From DAIDKA01 sp035487155 (lineage in GTDB: Bacteria > Pseudomonadota > Gammaproteobacteria > Steroidobacterales > Steroidobacteraceae): 64,000 nt of DNA. The stretch lies in contig DATHMK010000007.1 in assembly GCA_035487155.1 (NCBI GenBank), positions 30,329 to 94,328 of the forward strand, in the 5' to 3' direction. The notes under the pieces were generated by a model. It made no database searches, was not told the DNA's origin, and saw only the letters and a list, made by a program, of their open reading frames with translations. Made by a program: the position numbers and the translations under genes. Positions 26,012 to 34,890 of this stretch are shown piece after piece; position 1 is the stretch's first letter, and each line of letters begins with the position of its first letter.

Positions 26012-26755
26012 TCAGCGGCGCCTGTCACGCAGCTTGCGGCGCGCAGTCCTTCCCGCCTGTGGCAGCTTCGACGTGCTGGCCCCTGCGAGATTACAGAATG
26101 CGCAACTTTCCGCGATCGGACAGGCGCCGCAAATGGGGGTCGAGCGCCGGCAAAGCGATTGCCCGTGAATCTTCAGTAGCAGAAACGCACGCTGCCGCGC
26201 CGCAAAATCCGGGGCCACCTCCGAGCCGATAAGGCTTTGACCTGCAAGGTAGTCCCTGGTGTAGGACTTCAACGTCGCACCCCTGTGCATGCGCACCGCG
26301 ACCTGCGTGGCATTGGAGGGAACCGCCGCGATTGCGCGGATGCCGCCAAAAAGCATGATTCGGTCGGCGCCCGGATCGGAAATGCCCGGCATTCTCTTGA
26401 GTGCGCCGCGGATCTCATCCGGTGGTAGATACTTGAACGCCCGCCTCAGGTCGCCGCCGAACTTTCCCACGACCGCGTTGGCGATGAACTTCACACGCTC
26501 GGTTCGCAATTCGGGTATGAGACCGCCGGCTTTCAGTGCCGCGGTCAGGGTGCCCGGTTTCGCCTTGATCAGCTGCTCCGGCCCGCTACCAATGCGTTCC
26601 CGCAGCGACTCCCAGCCTTTGGTGCAGGTCGCATCGCTGGCCGGATAGCCGCACTGCCACCAGATCAGAAACTCATAGGGATCAACCGGCCAGCAGGGTG
26701 CTTGAGCACCGTAGTGGCGTTCCAATGCATCCAATTGTCCGGCGAAGCCCGACAT
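26012..26755 (-). CDS. Endonuclease III-like HhH-GPD protein with altered active site
   Basis: A 247-residue protein of the endonuclease III/MagIII type. It has the iron-sulfur ligands C202, C209, C212 and C218 (C-x6-C-x2-C-x5-C) and a helix-hairpin-helix (about 119-137, KRMPGISDPGADRIML). In active glycosylases the hairpin reads like LPGVGRKTA, followed by a catalytic Asp in a VDTH or VDAY context. Here the lysine position is Pro/Gly and the Asp region reads AAVPSNAT, so both key residues appear replaced. It may bind damaged DNA without cutting, or use a different chemistry. The Arg/Lys-rich tail supports DNA binding. No partner gene is obvious. Confidence 0.82.
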   Translation of the reverse strand: MSGFAGQLDALERHYGAQAPCWPVDPYEFLIWWQCGYPASDATCTKGWESLRERIGSGPEQLIKAKPGTLTAALKAGGLIPELRTERVKFIANAVVGKFGGDLRRAFKYLPPDEIRGALKRMPGISDPGADRIMLFGGIRAIAAVPSNATQVAVRMHRGATLKSYTRDYLAGQSLIGSEVAPDFAARQRAFLLLKIHGQSLCRRSTPICGACPIAESCAFCNLAGASTSKLPQAGRTARRKLRDRRR

Positions 26756-26808
26756 GGCGCCAACGAATCTATCCCCTCGGTGGCTGGTATCCGTTCAAGC
26801 TGAATGCG

Positions 26809-27684
26809 TCAGTTCCACCCGCCATTGGCGAGCTCGGGCGGCAGGATCCTCATGAATGCCTCGACCGCATGGATCTGGCCGTCGTAGACCTTGAAGGCCT
26901 CCCATACGGTGAGTTTGTCCGGAGCCGTGTCGCGCACGTTCCACGCCATACGCAACCAAACGATTCCAAGGCGCTCATCCACGGCCGCCAGGCGTGTAGT
27001 GACCGGGCCTATGCGTTTGAAGATCGCGAGCGACTGCGTGCTGATGTTCTTGCAGGTGGGAGTGAAGACGCAGGCGGCTCCGGCCATCACCGCGCCGTTC
27101 TCGAGCCGGTAGGCATCGGGGGTGAATGGCGCACCGACCGCGGCGAAAGTGTCAGCGTTGTTCAGGCCCTTCGGGTAATGCATGGCGATCTCAATGGCCT
27201 TCTCCCGCGTCGCGAGCTGCTCGGGACGCGGCACGAAATTCATTTCCTCACTCGGCGCACTCAGCCCGTCGATGTTGAAGCTCAGTCCCTCGGCGCGGGT
27301 GCGCGTCGAGACGGTTTCAATCTCGGTAATCTTTTCCGCGACGACCTTGATGCGTACGACCAGGATCAACGGCGCTCCGCTCTCCAGCACGACGACATCC
27401 GCGCCGGCCACGCCCGCACGCTCGTCCAGGAAGTCCTGGCGGTAGCCACGCAGGCTGGTCACGCTGTTGAGGATGCTCACCTTGGCCAATGGTTTCTCAA
27501 TCGCGTCCTCGGTCACGCGCAGGTTATCGGCCAGCGGCAGCTTGCTGGTGTCGTGCTTCAGCAGCGCATACAGATAACGGGTGATGGTGCCGCGCAGACA
27601 CTCGCGATCGCAGCCTGATGGGGGCTGCGCGGCGCCGGCGGCCCAGGACAGAATGACGAGGCACAGTGCGACTGTTGTTTTCAT
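26809..27684 (-). CDS. Exported protein of unknown function (DUF8021-like)
   Basis: A 291-residue protein begun at the ATG at 27684, preceded by GGGGGG and opening with a signal peptide (MKTTVALCLVILSWAAGAA). The mature start, CDRECLRGTITRYLYALLKH followed by DTSKLPLADNLRVTEDA, resembles secreted proteins of the DUF8021 type, whose fold is expected to be SnoaL-like. The rest contains several beta strands and ends in a second segment on a similar theme (FKVYDGQIHAVEAFMRILP). It is probably a two-domain SnoaL-like ligand-binding or enzyme protein in the periplasm. No catalytic residues can be named. Confidence 0.7.
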   Translation of the reverse strand: MKTTVALCLVILSWAAGAAQPPSGCDRECLRGTITRYLYALLKHDTSKLPLADNLRVTEDAIEKPLAKVSILNSVTSLRGYRQDFLDERAGVAGADVVVLESGAPLILVVRIKVVAEKITEIETVSTRTRAEGLSFNIDGLSAPSEEMNFVPRPEQLATREKAIEIAMHYPKGLNNADTFAAVGAPFTPDAYRLENGAVMAGAACVFTPTCKNISTQSLAIFKRIGPVTTRLAAVDERLGIVWLRMAWNVRDTAPDKLTVWEAFKVYDGQIHAVEAFMRILPPELANGGWN

Positions 27685-27791
27685 ATTCCCCCCTTGCAGA
27701 CACTTTAGCCCATATAGGCGATTGGGCCCAAGGCCAGGGTTCTGCGGGGTCTTCTCACCGGCGCCCGCACGGAACTTGAGGTCATTCACTG

Positions 27792-28478
27792 GTGTCGAAT
27801 CCGCAGGATCCGGGCGGGCAGGTTCGTCGTCAAATAACAAGCAGAGGCGCGGTGACACTGTCGCAAACTCGTTGGCGGCGAATAGTGCTCTTCGTGGCAA
27901 TCGTGGTTGCGCACGTGCTCGTCGTACGTTTCTTTCCGGCGGCTCAAATGCCCCAGTCGGATCATCCAGAGCAGCAGATCGCCTTCGCCAGCCTCATGGC
28001 ACCTGATGCCTCGCGGCGACAGCTGTCACCAGCCCGACCGCCGACACCGATTCACGCGGCGCGGGCAGGATCTGTCGTCCCCGCGGAGCGGATAGTGCCT
28101 GATGACCAGCGCCCGCAAAGCACTCCGGCGCCTGCCGTGGTCGACTGGGCGAAGCAGGCTGAGATGGTGGCGGCCGATCGTGTGCGAAGTGATGCGGAAT
28201 CTTCGCGTCAGGCCGCGGCGCTATCAGGATGGCGAGCCAATGCGATGACCGGTGGGCAGCCGCCCGCACAGGCCGCTTTCGCCTGGGACCACTCGCGGAT
28301 CCACCGATTCGAAGCCACGCCCCAGGGATTGATCGTAAACCTGAACGACCGATGCGCGCTTCTGATCACCGGTCTGGCGATATTGGGCGGTTGCAAATTG
28401 GGTCGCCTGCCGGTCCATGGCGACCTGTTTGCGCACATGTCGGAGACGCCCAATCTGAGCCAGGCACAGGATCATTGA
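27792..28478 (+). CDS. Hypothetical single-pass membrane protein
   Basis: A 228-residue protein starting at a GTG. A positively charged N-terminus is followed by one membrane helix (about 31-47, IVLFVAIVVAHVLVVRFFP). A Pro/Ala-rich linker and a small C-terminal domain with the segment GLIVNLNDRCALLI follow. The layout (short cytoplasmic tail, one helix, proline-rich periplasmic linker, small domain) resembles envelope-spanning adaptor proteins. No family is recognised. Its stop overlaps the convergent DsbA-like gene by 7 bp. Confidence 0.62.
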   Translation: MSNPQDPGGQVRRQITSRGAVTLSQTRWRRIVLFVAIVVAHVLVVRFFPAAQMPQSDHPEQQIAFASLMAPDASRRQLSPARPPTPIHAARAGSVVPAERIVPDDQRPQSTPAPAVVDWAKQAEMVAADRVRSDAESSRQAAALSGWRANAMTGGQPPAQAAFAWDHSRIHRFEATPQGLIVNLNDRCALLITGLAILGGCKLGRLPVHGDLFAHMSETPNLSQAQDH

Positions 28479-29146
28479 TTCGCGGCTGATGGTGGCAGCG
28501 GTTCGGCTCCTGCCAGCTGCCGCAATATCCTCTCGAACACGGCCGCCGGTTGCCCGCCTTCAATGAGATGCCGGTCGTTGAGGATGACGGCCGGGACGCC
28601 GTTGATGCCATGGCTGCCATAAAAGCGCTCGCGGGCGCGTACCTCGGCAGCGTAGCGGTCCGATGCCAGGATGGCCTGCGCCTCACCCGGATCAAGGCCG
28701 ACCTGTGCGGCGATCCTGGCCAGAGTGGCGTGGTCGCTGGGATCTGCGCCGTCGGTGAAATAGGCGCTGAACAGCGCCTGCTTCAGGTCCAGCTGCCTGC
28801 CCTCCAGACCCGCCCAATGCAGCAGTCGATGCGCGTCGAAGGTGTTGTAGATCCGGGTGCGCTTGTGCATGTCGAAGCGGAACCCGAGTTGCGCGCCCCG
28901 GGCGCGGATCATCTCCTGGCTCTGCGCGAACTGCTGCGGGGACGATCCGTATTTATGCGCGAGGTGCTCGGCGATGTCCTCGCCACCCGGACCCATGTCG
29001 GGATTGAGTTCAAAGGGCTGAAAATGCAGTTCGGCCTCCACCACGCCGCGCAGACCGGACAGCGCTGCAAGCAGCGACTGCAGTCCGATGGCGCACCAGG
29101 GACAGGACACATCGGATACGAAGTCGAGCTTGGTTATGGCGCTCAT
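28472..29146 (-). CDS. DsbA-family (FrnE-like) thiol oxidoreductase
   Basis: A 224-residue protein with a CPWC redox motif at residues 15-18 (FVSDVSCPWCAIG) and a helical insert, then the cis-Pro loop GINGVPAVILND. This is the pattern of cytoplasmic DsbA-like FrnE/2-hydroxychromene-2-carboxylate isomerase relatives. There is no signal peptide, so it probably acts on thiols or glutathione conjugates in the cytoplasm. It is divergent from the hotdog gene at 29178 across a 31-bp gap. Confidence 0.9.
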   Translation of the reverse strand: MSAITKLDFVSDVSCPWCAIGLQSLLAALSGLRGVVEAELHFQPFELNPDMGPGGEDIAEHLAHKYGSSPQQFAQSQEMIRARGAQLGFRFDMHKRTRIYNTFDAHRLLHWAGLEGRQLDLKQALFSAYFTDGADPSDHATLARIAAQVGLDPGEAQAILASDRYAAEVRARERFYGSHGINGVPAVILNDRHLIEGGQPAAVFERILRQLAGAEPLPPSAANQ

Positions 29147-29177
29147 GGGCAGGCGTTATACCCTATCATCCATCGTC

Positions 29178-29648
29178 ATGAAATCGCCTGGCGCAAGACT
29201 CCTCAAGCTGTGGCGGACGCTCAGTCCACTTCCCGGCGGCCAGTGGCTATTTGCGCAGATCTTCAGCTGGATGGTTCCATACTCCGGTTCGGTCGGCCCG
29301 CGGGTGCGGGTGCTGGAACCGGGCCATGCCGAAATCGAGATTCCGGACCGGCGTTCCAACCGCCAGCACCTGGGCAGCGTGCATGCCATCGCCCTGATCA
29401 ATGTCGCCGAGCAGGCGAGCGGGCTGGCGATGCTGGTCGGCCTGCCGGACGGCATCCGTGCCATCGTCACCCAGATATCGATGCAATACCTGAAGAAGGC
29501 GCGCGGCACGATACGCGCGGTCAGCACCGTGGCCATCCCGGCGATCACGGCCGACACGGAAATTGACGTGACGGCAGACTGCCTGGACCCCGAGGGTACC
29601 GTGGTCGCACGCGCCACGGTTCGCTGGCGCGTGGGGCCTGCGCGTTGA
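29178..29648 (+). CDS. Hotdog-fold thioesterase-like protein (DUF4442)
   Basis: A 156-residue protein taken from the ATG at 29178; an upstream frame start at 29088 runs over the divergent gene and is rejected. The central segment NRQHLGSVHAIALINVAEQA is the hotdog helix region of DUF4442/PaaI-like proteins. It would hydrolyse or bind acyl-CoA or a related thioester. Its TGA overlaps the ATG of the following nitronate monooxygenase gene (TGATG), which implies coupled translation. Confidence 0.85.
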   Translation: MKSPGARLLKLWRTLSPLPGGQWLFAQIFSWMVPYSGSVGPRVRVLEPGHAEIEIPDRRSNRQHLGSVHAIALINVAEQASGLAMLVGLPDGIRAIVTQISMQYLKKARGTIRAVSTVAIPAITADTEIDVTADCLDPEGTVVARATVRWRVGPAR

Positions 29649-30628
29649 TGGAGACGGCGTTTACCCGTCACGCAAAGGTGCAGGTGCCATTGATCTGCGG
29701 CCCGATGTATCCGTGTTCGAACCCTGAGCTCATCGCCGCGGTCAGCGAGGCGGGCGGACTGGGTGTGATCCAGCCCCTGTCTTTGACCTATGTGCATGGC
29801 TATGAGTACCGCGCCGGGCTGCGCTACATCCGCTCGCTCACGTCCCGACCCATCGGGTTCAATGCGCTCATCGAGGCGAGCAACAGGACGTACCTCGAGC
29901 GCATGAAGGGCTGGATCGATATCGCCCTGGAGGAGGGCGTGCGCTTCTTCATCACTTCACTGGGCGATCCCCAATGGGTCTGCGAGCGCGTGCACGCCGC
30001 CGGTGGTGTGGTCTATCACGATGTCACCGAGGCGAAATGGGCGCGCAAGGGAGCGCAGGGCGGCGTCGATGGTCTGATTGGCGTGAACGCCAGCGCTGGC
30101 GGTCATGCCGGCAGCCGCAGCGCCGCGGCCCTGCTCGAGGAACTGCGCCCCTTCGCGCTGCCGGTGGTGGCGGCCGGCGGGATCGGCACCCCTGAGGAGT
30201 TCGCGCGGCACATTGCCATGGGCCATGCGGCTGTGCAGCTGGGCACGCGTTTCATCGCCACTGCGGAGTGCCGGGCCAGTGATGCCTACAAGCAGGCGAT
30301 CGTGGCGGCCACCGAAGCGGATATCGTGCTCACCGAGCGTCTCACCGGCGTGCCCGTGTCGGTGATTCGCAATGCCTACGTCGCGAAACTGGGAACGCGT
30401 GCCGGACCCTTGGCACGCTGGATGCTGCGCGGTCGCCGGCGCAAGCACTGGATGCGTACCCTGTACACGCTCAATTCGCTGCGGCGCCTGCGCCAATCAC
30501 TGTCATCCGGGGACACCAGCACGGACTATTGGCAGGCGGGAAAATCAGTGGCTGGCATTCACGAGATCCTGCCCGCCGCCGAGATCGTAAGCACTTTTGC
30601 CGCCGCCCTGCACGGAATTACTGCTTGA
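29648..30628 (+). CDS. Nitronate monooxygenase/2-nitropropane dioxygenase-like flavoprotein
   Basis: A 326-residue TIM-barrel flavoprotein. The start CGPMYPCSNPELIAAVSEAG, the phosphate-binding glycines in VVAAGGIGTPEEFARH and GAQGGVDGLIGVNASAGGHA are the FMN-binding signatures of this family. It oxidises nitronates or acts as an enoyl reductase, and the exact role varies. Its ATG at 29648 overlaps the stop of the hotdog gene, suggesting a shared pathway of fatty acyl or nitro compounds. The 3' end overlaps the convergent ABC permease gene by 11 bp. Confidence 0.9.
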   Translation: METAFTRHAKVQVPLICGPMYPCSNPELIAAVSEAGGLGVIQPLSLTYVHGYEYRAGLRYIRSLTSRPIGFNALIEASNRTYLERMKGWIDIALEEGVRFFITSLGDPQWVCERVHAAGGVVYHDVTEAKWARKGAQGGVDGLIGVNASAGGHAGSRSAAALLEELRPFALPVVAAGGIGTPEEFARHIAMGHAAVQLGTRFIATAECRASDAYKQAIVAATEADIVLTERLTGVPVSVIRNAYVAKLGTRAGPLARWMLRGRRRKHWMRTLYTLNSLRRLRQSLSSGDTSTDYWQAGKSVAGIHEILPAAEIVSTFAAALHGITA

Positions 30629-31379
30629 GGTGCCAGCCGCTGCGCAGCATCCACGACACTATGGTCAGACAGGCGGCCAGGAAGATTGCGATGAAACCCA
30701 GGCTGACGCCGAGCCCGACATCGGTGTGACCGTAGAAGCTCCAGCGAAAACCGCTGATCAGGTACACGACCGGATTGAAAAGGGTAATCGTGCGCCAGGG
30801 CGCCGGCAGTATGTCGATGCTGTAGAAGCTGCCGCCCAGGAACGTCAGTGGTGTTACCACCAGCAGCGGCACGACCTGCAGCTGCTCCCAGCTGGCGGCC
30901 CAGATACCCAGCATGAACCCAAACAGGCTGAAACTGATCGAGGTCAGCAGCAAAAAGGCGACCATTCCCAGGGGATGCAGGATGTGCAGCGGTACGAAGA
31001 TCGTGGAGGTCGCGAGGATGACCAGGCCGATGATCATGGACTTGGTGGCGGCCGCGCCGACGTAGCCCAGCAGGATCTCGGCGGTCGATACCGGCGCCGA
31101 AAGCAGTTCGTAGATGGTCCCGGCCCACTTGGGCATGTAGATGCCGAAGGAGCCGTTGCCCACGCTTTCAGTAAGCACGGACAGCATGATCAGGCCCGGC
31201 ACGATGAACGCCCCATAGGGGACGCCACCGATCTGGGTCATGCGCGAGCCGATGGCCGAGCCGAAGACGATGAAGTACAGCGACGTGGTCAGTACCGGCG
31301 CACCGATGCTCTGCACCAGGGTGCGGAAGGTGCGGGCCATCTCAAAGTGGTAGATGGCCTTGACGGCGTGCCAGTTCAT
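30618..31379 (-). CDS. ABC-2 type transporter permease (YadH-like)
   Basis: A 253-residue membrane protein with six predicted helices and the ABC-2 signature around SMIIGLVILATSTIFVPLHI. Length and order resemble YadH of Escherichia coli. It overlaps the ATPase gene before it by an ATGA, so the two subunits are made together. The complex probably exports a lipid, polysaccharide or drug from the inner membrane. Confidence 0.92.
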   Translation of the reverse strand: MNWHAVKAIYHFEMARTFRTLVQSIGAPVLTTSLYFIVFGSAIGSRMTQIGGVPYGAFIVPGLIMLSVLTESVGNGSFGIYMPKWAGTIYELLSAPVSTAEILLGYVGAAATKSMIIGLVILATSTIFVPLHILHPLGMVAFLLLTSISFSLFGFMLGIWAASWEQLQVVPLLVVTPLTFLGGSFYSIDILPAPWRTITLFNPVVYLISGFRWSFYGHTDVGLGVSLGFIAIFLAACLTIVSWMLRSGWHLKQ

Positions 31380-32302
31380 GCCGCACCCCGCACCAGTGAC
31401 ACGAAGATTTCCTCCAGCGAACTCTGACTGGTTTCAAGGTCGCGAAAGGCCACGCCGGCCTCTGCCAGGTGGCGCAGCAGTGCGGTGATTCGCGCCTTGC
31501 CGCCCTCGTTGTCGAAAGAGTAAAGCAGGGTCATGCCGTCGGCGCTGAGGCTCAGGCCATATTCGCCAAGGCTCGCTGGAACGCTGGCCAGGGCATCCTG
31601 CAGGTGCAGGGTCAGCTGTTTCTTGCCGAGTTTATGCATCAGTGTGGCCTTGTCCTCCACCAGAATCAGCTCGCCACGGCTGATGACGCCGATGCGGTCG
31701 GCCATCTGCTCCGCTTCCTCGATGTAATGGGTGGTCAGGATGATGGTGACCCCCGAAGCGCGCAGGTCCCGGACCACGTTCCACATGTCGCGGCGCAGCT
31801 CCACGTCAACGCCGGCCGAAGGTTCATCCAGGAACAGGACACGTGGTTCATGGGACAGCGCCTTGGCGATCAGCACACGGCGCTTCATTCCGCCCGAGAG
31901 CGTGGTGATTTTGGCGTCCTTCCGGTCCCACAGTGACAGGCTGCGCAGAATGCGCTCCAGCGTGGCAGGGTCTGGCCTGCAGCCGAACAGCCCGCGGCTG
32001 AAATTCACCGTGGCCCAGACCGTCTCGAAGGCATCGGTGGTGAGCTCCTGGGGTACCAGGCCGACCAGCGCGCGTGCGGCGCGGAAGTCGCGCACGACAT
32101 CATGTCCATCGACGGTCACGCTGCCGCCTGAGGGCGTCACCAGCCCGCAGGAGATCCCTATCAGGGTGGTCTTGCCGGCGCCGTTTGGGCCCAGCAGCGC
32201 GAAGATCTCGCCGCGGCGGATGTCAAGGCTCACGGATTTGAGGGCCTGATGTCCCGTGGCATAGGTCTTGGTCAGTTTTTGAATCGAAAGGATGGCGTCC
32301 AT
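31376..32302 (-). CDS. ABC transporter ATPase (YadG-like)
   Basis: A 308-residue ATPase, the same length as YadG. Walker A is GPNGAGKTT, the signature is TLSGGMKRRVLIAKAL, Walker B is RVLFLDEPSAG, and the H-loop is TTHYIEEAE. The ATG at 32302 is preferred because it matches family starts (MDAILSIQKLTKTY); an upstream start at 32332 adds ten residues. The C-terminal 80 residues beyond the core ATPase are a DUF4162-type extension seen in drug/lipid exporters. The stop overlaps the permease start. Confidence 0.93.
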   Translation of the reverse strand: MDAILSIQKLTKTYATGHQALKSVSLDIRRGEIFALLGPNGAGKTTLIGISCGLVTPSGGSVTVDGHDVVRDFRAARALVGLVPQELTTDAFETVWATVNFSRGLFGCRPDPATLERILRSLSLWDRKDAKITTLSGGMKRRVLIAKALSHEPRVLFLDEPSAGVDVELRRDMWNVVRDLRASGVTIILTTHYIEEAEQMADRIGVISRGELILVEDKATLMHKLGKKQLTLHLQDALASVPASLGEYGLSLSADGMTLLYSFDNEGGKARITALLRHLAEAGVAFRDLETSQSSLEEIFVSLVRGAA

Positions 32303-32343
32303 AATGCGAAGATTACCGGCCTGAAGAGCCAATGGGGGAAATC

Positions 32344-33012
32344 ATGTCGACTCGCAATAACAGTGGTATGTCAGCCGCGGCCCACGAGTACATGCTCGGG
32401 GCCTCATTGCGTGAGGCACCGGTGCTGGCGAGGCTGCGCGCCGCCACCGCCCCCAGGCCCGAGGCGGAGATGCAGATCGGTCCGGAACAGGGCCAGTTCA
32501 TGGCCTTCCTGGTGCGCCTGACCGGTGCCCGGCGCTGCATCGAACTGGGCACCTATACGGGCTATTCGGCGCTGGCCGTGGCGCTGGCGCTGCCCCCTGA
32601 CGGCAGCATCGTGGCCTGCGACGTGAGTGATGAGTTCACGCGCATCGGCCGCCCCTTCTGGCGCGAGGCCGGAGTGGAGTCGAAGATTGACCTGCGGCTC
32701 AAGCCCGCCCTTGAGTCGCTGGATGAACTGCTGGCGCAGCCGGGTGGGCGGGGCGGCTACGATTTCGCCTTCGTGGATGCGGACAAGGGCAACTACATTG
32801 CCTACTACGAGAAGCTTCTGGAACTGATGCGCCCCGGCGGCCTGATCACGGTCGACAATACCCTGGGCGTGTCGGGCAAATACGTGACCGAACTGACCTC
32901 GCCGAGCGCGCAGGCGATCCGGGCGTTCAACGCCCATGTGCACCAGGACACGCGGGTGGATCTGTCCATGCTGCCCATCGGCGAAGGGCTGACCCTGCTG
33001 CGCGTGCTGTAG
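32344..33012 (+). CDS. Class I O-methyltransferase (caffeoyl-CoA/catechol type)
   Basis: A 222-residue protein from the ATG at 32344 with GGGG upstream. It has the COMT-like signature IELGTYTGYSALAVALALP, the metal-binding FAFVDADKGNYIAYYEK, and VDNTLGVSGK. These proteins methylate a hydroxyl of a catechol-like substrate using SAM and a divalent metal. The gene is divergent from the ABC ATPase by 41 bp and is 116 bp upstream of the MoaF-like gene. A link to aromatic metabolism with the MoaF pair is possible but not shown. Confidence 0.93.
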   Translation: MSTRNNSGMSAAAHEYMLGASLREAPVLARLRAATAPRPEAEMQIGPEQGQFMAFLVRLTGARRCIELGTYTGYSALAVALALPPDGSIVACDVSDEFTRIGRPFWREAGVESKIDLRLKPALESLDELLAQPGGRGGYDFAFVDADKGNYIAYYEKLLELMRPGGLITVDNTLGVSGKYVTELTSPSAQAIRAFNAHVHQDTRVDLSMLPIGEGLTLLRVL

Positions 33013-33128
33013 TGCAAGTGCGGCGCAGCATTTGATGTCGACGTCCTGGAATAGTGCTTGCGGAGCGTGCGGCCGAAGCGGCACGATTCCTTCAACTCAA
33101 GAACGCTCGCCTTAAATCGGGGGAACGC

Positions 33129-34880
33129 ATGACCGGAACGCCGTATCCGAAGCAGCAGATGCATCGCTTCGCCTATACCAAGCTGACCAAGGAACAGATT
33201 GGCACCAAGCTTGGCCCAGTGGTCCTGAAAGGTCCGACCAGCGTCTCCGCGCCTGCTGCGGACTTCGCCGGCCAAACACTGAGCATCGTCACGGACGAGG
33301 GCCCGGCGCTCAAGTACCGGTTCACCAGCAATGCCAGGCTGTCGCTGTCGGAGAACGGCGGCAAGGCGCTCGAGGCCGGCTTCGGCGCGCTGGAAAGCGA
33401 CAATTTCTGCTTGTTCACTCATCTGATTCCAGGTACCCAGCGCGGCTATGCCGTGGTCGTCGATCGCAAGAGCAAGCAGGCCACGGTCATCGAGCTGTGG
33501 TTCAGCGGCTACGAGGACAATCGAGAAGTCCAGCGCCAGATCTATTTCGGCTATATCGATGCCGGCGCTGACGCACCCAAGGGTCGGCATGAACTCACCA
33601 ATCGCCTGGAGGGGCGGGGTTATCACTGGCGCCAGGACAACGGCATCGAGACCCTCGAGTACTACCCATCGGCGGGTTACTCGCACTTCGTGGAGCTTTC
33701 GCGCACGGGCGGTGAACTGGGCTTCTGTGCTCCGTCGGACTACGTGAAGCTGGACAACGATTTCATCCTGTACACCCGTACGGAATGCGAGTTCTCGGGC
33801 ACTTTCACCGCCGCTGTCATCGACATGAACCGCGTCCAGCAAATGGGCGTGCGGCTCGGCTTTGATGAGGCCGACAATCTGATCTACTGCCTGTCTCGCG
33901 GCCACGGCGACATCACCGGTCAGATCGCGCATTTCGAGAAATTCGAAGACAACACGGGGGACCCGATTCCCGGACCGAAGGACAAGGAATCGGGCAAGCC
34001 CGTGAAGGGCGGCCGCCGGGTATACCGCCCGGTCCACACCATGGAGAAGATGAGCCGCGAGGAGGTTGCCAAGGTCGTCAAGGATCACTCCACCGCCTTT
34101 CCTGCGGGCACCACCACCGGTGGTGCCGCCGGCATGAGCCAGAACGCGCTGCCGGCGAGTGATTATCTGGCGGGCAAGAGCTTCACCCTGCGCTACGACC
34201 ATGGCCCGGTGATGGAATACAGGGTCGACGGCAGCGATCAGCTCAGCTGGCGCATGAACGGACAGGGGGATTGGATCAAGGCGCGGTATCAGGCCTATGA
34301 GGCGGCGCCGGGACTGGTGCTGTTCGGCCACTTGCTGGAAGGGGCGCCCGACCATGACGGCCACATCATGGCCGTGGACTTCCACCAGGGCCTGGTGACC
34401 TGTTACAACGGCTACCTCAACACCCCGTACTTCGCCAATGAAGCAGGAGCTCGCACGCTGTTCGGTGTGCTGGAGATGGAGGGAGTTCAGCCGCCCCAAT
34501 ACCGCCGCCACCAGCGCACCACGGAAATGCTCGGCCGCTGCATCACCTACAGCTATGCGCCGGGCCTGGTATCGATGCACCTGTATTCCACGCCGCACAC
34601 GGTGTCCTGGATCATTTTCACGCCCGACCAGCATGGCGGCATGGAATGGAGCGGCCCGGGGGATTTCGTGAAGATCCGCGATGGCATCTATTTCATGTAC
34701 TGGCTGGAAGAGGCCTGCAACGGCACCCTTGGCACCGTGCTTCTGAACCTGAACATCATGCACGACGCCGGCATTGGCTATAACTGCGGCACCAGGGGCC
34801 TGAACATGAGCGCCATTGGTGCCATCGTCCGGCACGCCGGCAAGTTCGACGTCGACAAGTACTTCCAGATCCGCACTTGA
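33129..34880 (+). CDS. Tandem MoaF-domain protein
   Basis: A 583-residue cytoplasmic-looking protein (no signal peptide) from the ATG at 33129 with GGGGGA upstream. It contains repeated lipocalin-like barrels of the MoaF family. Similar openings recur near residue 50 (FAGQTLSIVTDEGPALKYRF) and near residue 350 (LAGKSFTLRYDHGPVMEYRV). Paired C-terminal segments follow (SHFVELSRTGGELGFCAPSD and VSWIIFTPDQHGGMEWSGPG). A usual MoaF protein is about half this length. MoaF was first seen in a monoamine-regulated operon, but its reaction is not settled. The gene is followed after 10 bp by a Tat-exported small protein. Confidence 0.82.
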   Translation: MTGTPYPKQQMHRFAYTKLTKEQIGTKLGPVVLKGPTSVSAPAADFAGQTLSIVTDEGPALKYRFTSNARLSLSENGGKALEAGFGALESDNFCLFTHLIPGTQRGYAVVVDRKSKQATVIELWFSGYEDNREVQRQIYFGYIDAGADAPKGRHELTNRLEGRGYHWRQDNGIETLEYYPSAGYSHFVELSRTGGELGFCAPSDYVKLDNDFILYTRTECEFSGTFTAAVIDMNRVQQMGVRLGFDEADNLIYCLSRGHGDITGQIAHFEKFEDNTGDPIPGPKDKESGKPVKGGRRVYRPVHTMEKMSREEVAKVVKDHSTAFPAGTTTGGAAGMSQNALPASDYLAGKSFTLRYDHGPVMEYRVDGSDQLSWRMNGQGDWIKARYQAYEAAPGLVLFGHLLEGAPDHDGHIMAVDFHQGLVTCYNGYLNTPYFANEAGARTLFGVLEMEGVQPPQYRRHQRTTEMLGRCITYSYAPGLVSMHLYSTPHTVSWIIFTPDQHGGMEWSGPGDFVKIRDGIYFMYWLEEACNGTLGTVLLNLNIMHDAGIGYNCGTRGLNMSAIGAIVRHAGKFDVDKYFQIRT

Positions 34881-34890
34881 GGAGGGATCC

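Noticed and set aside
24269..26179. 636-residue plus-strand ORF
   Set aside because: It is antisense to the xylanase modules and shows no domain. The minus-strand gene has a signal peptide and catalytic residues.
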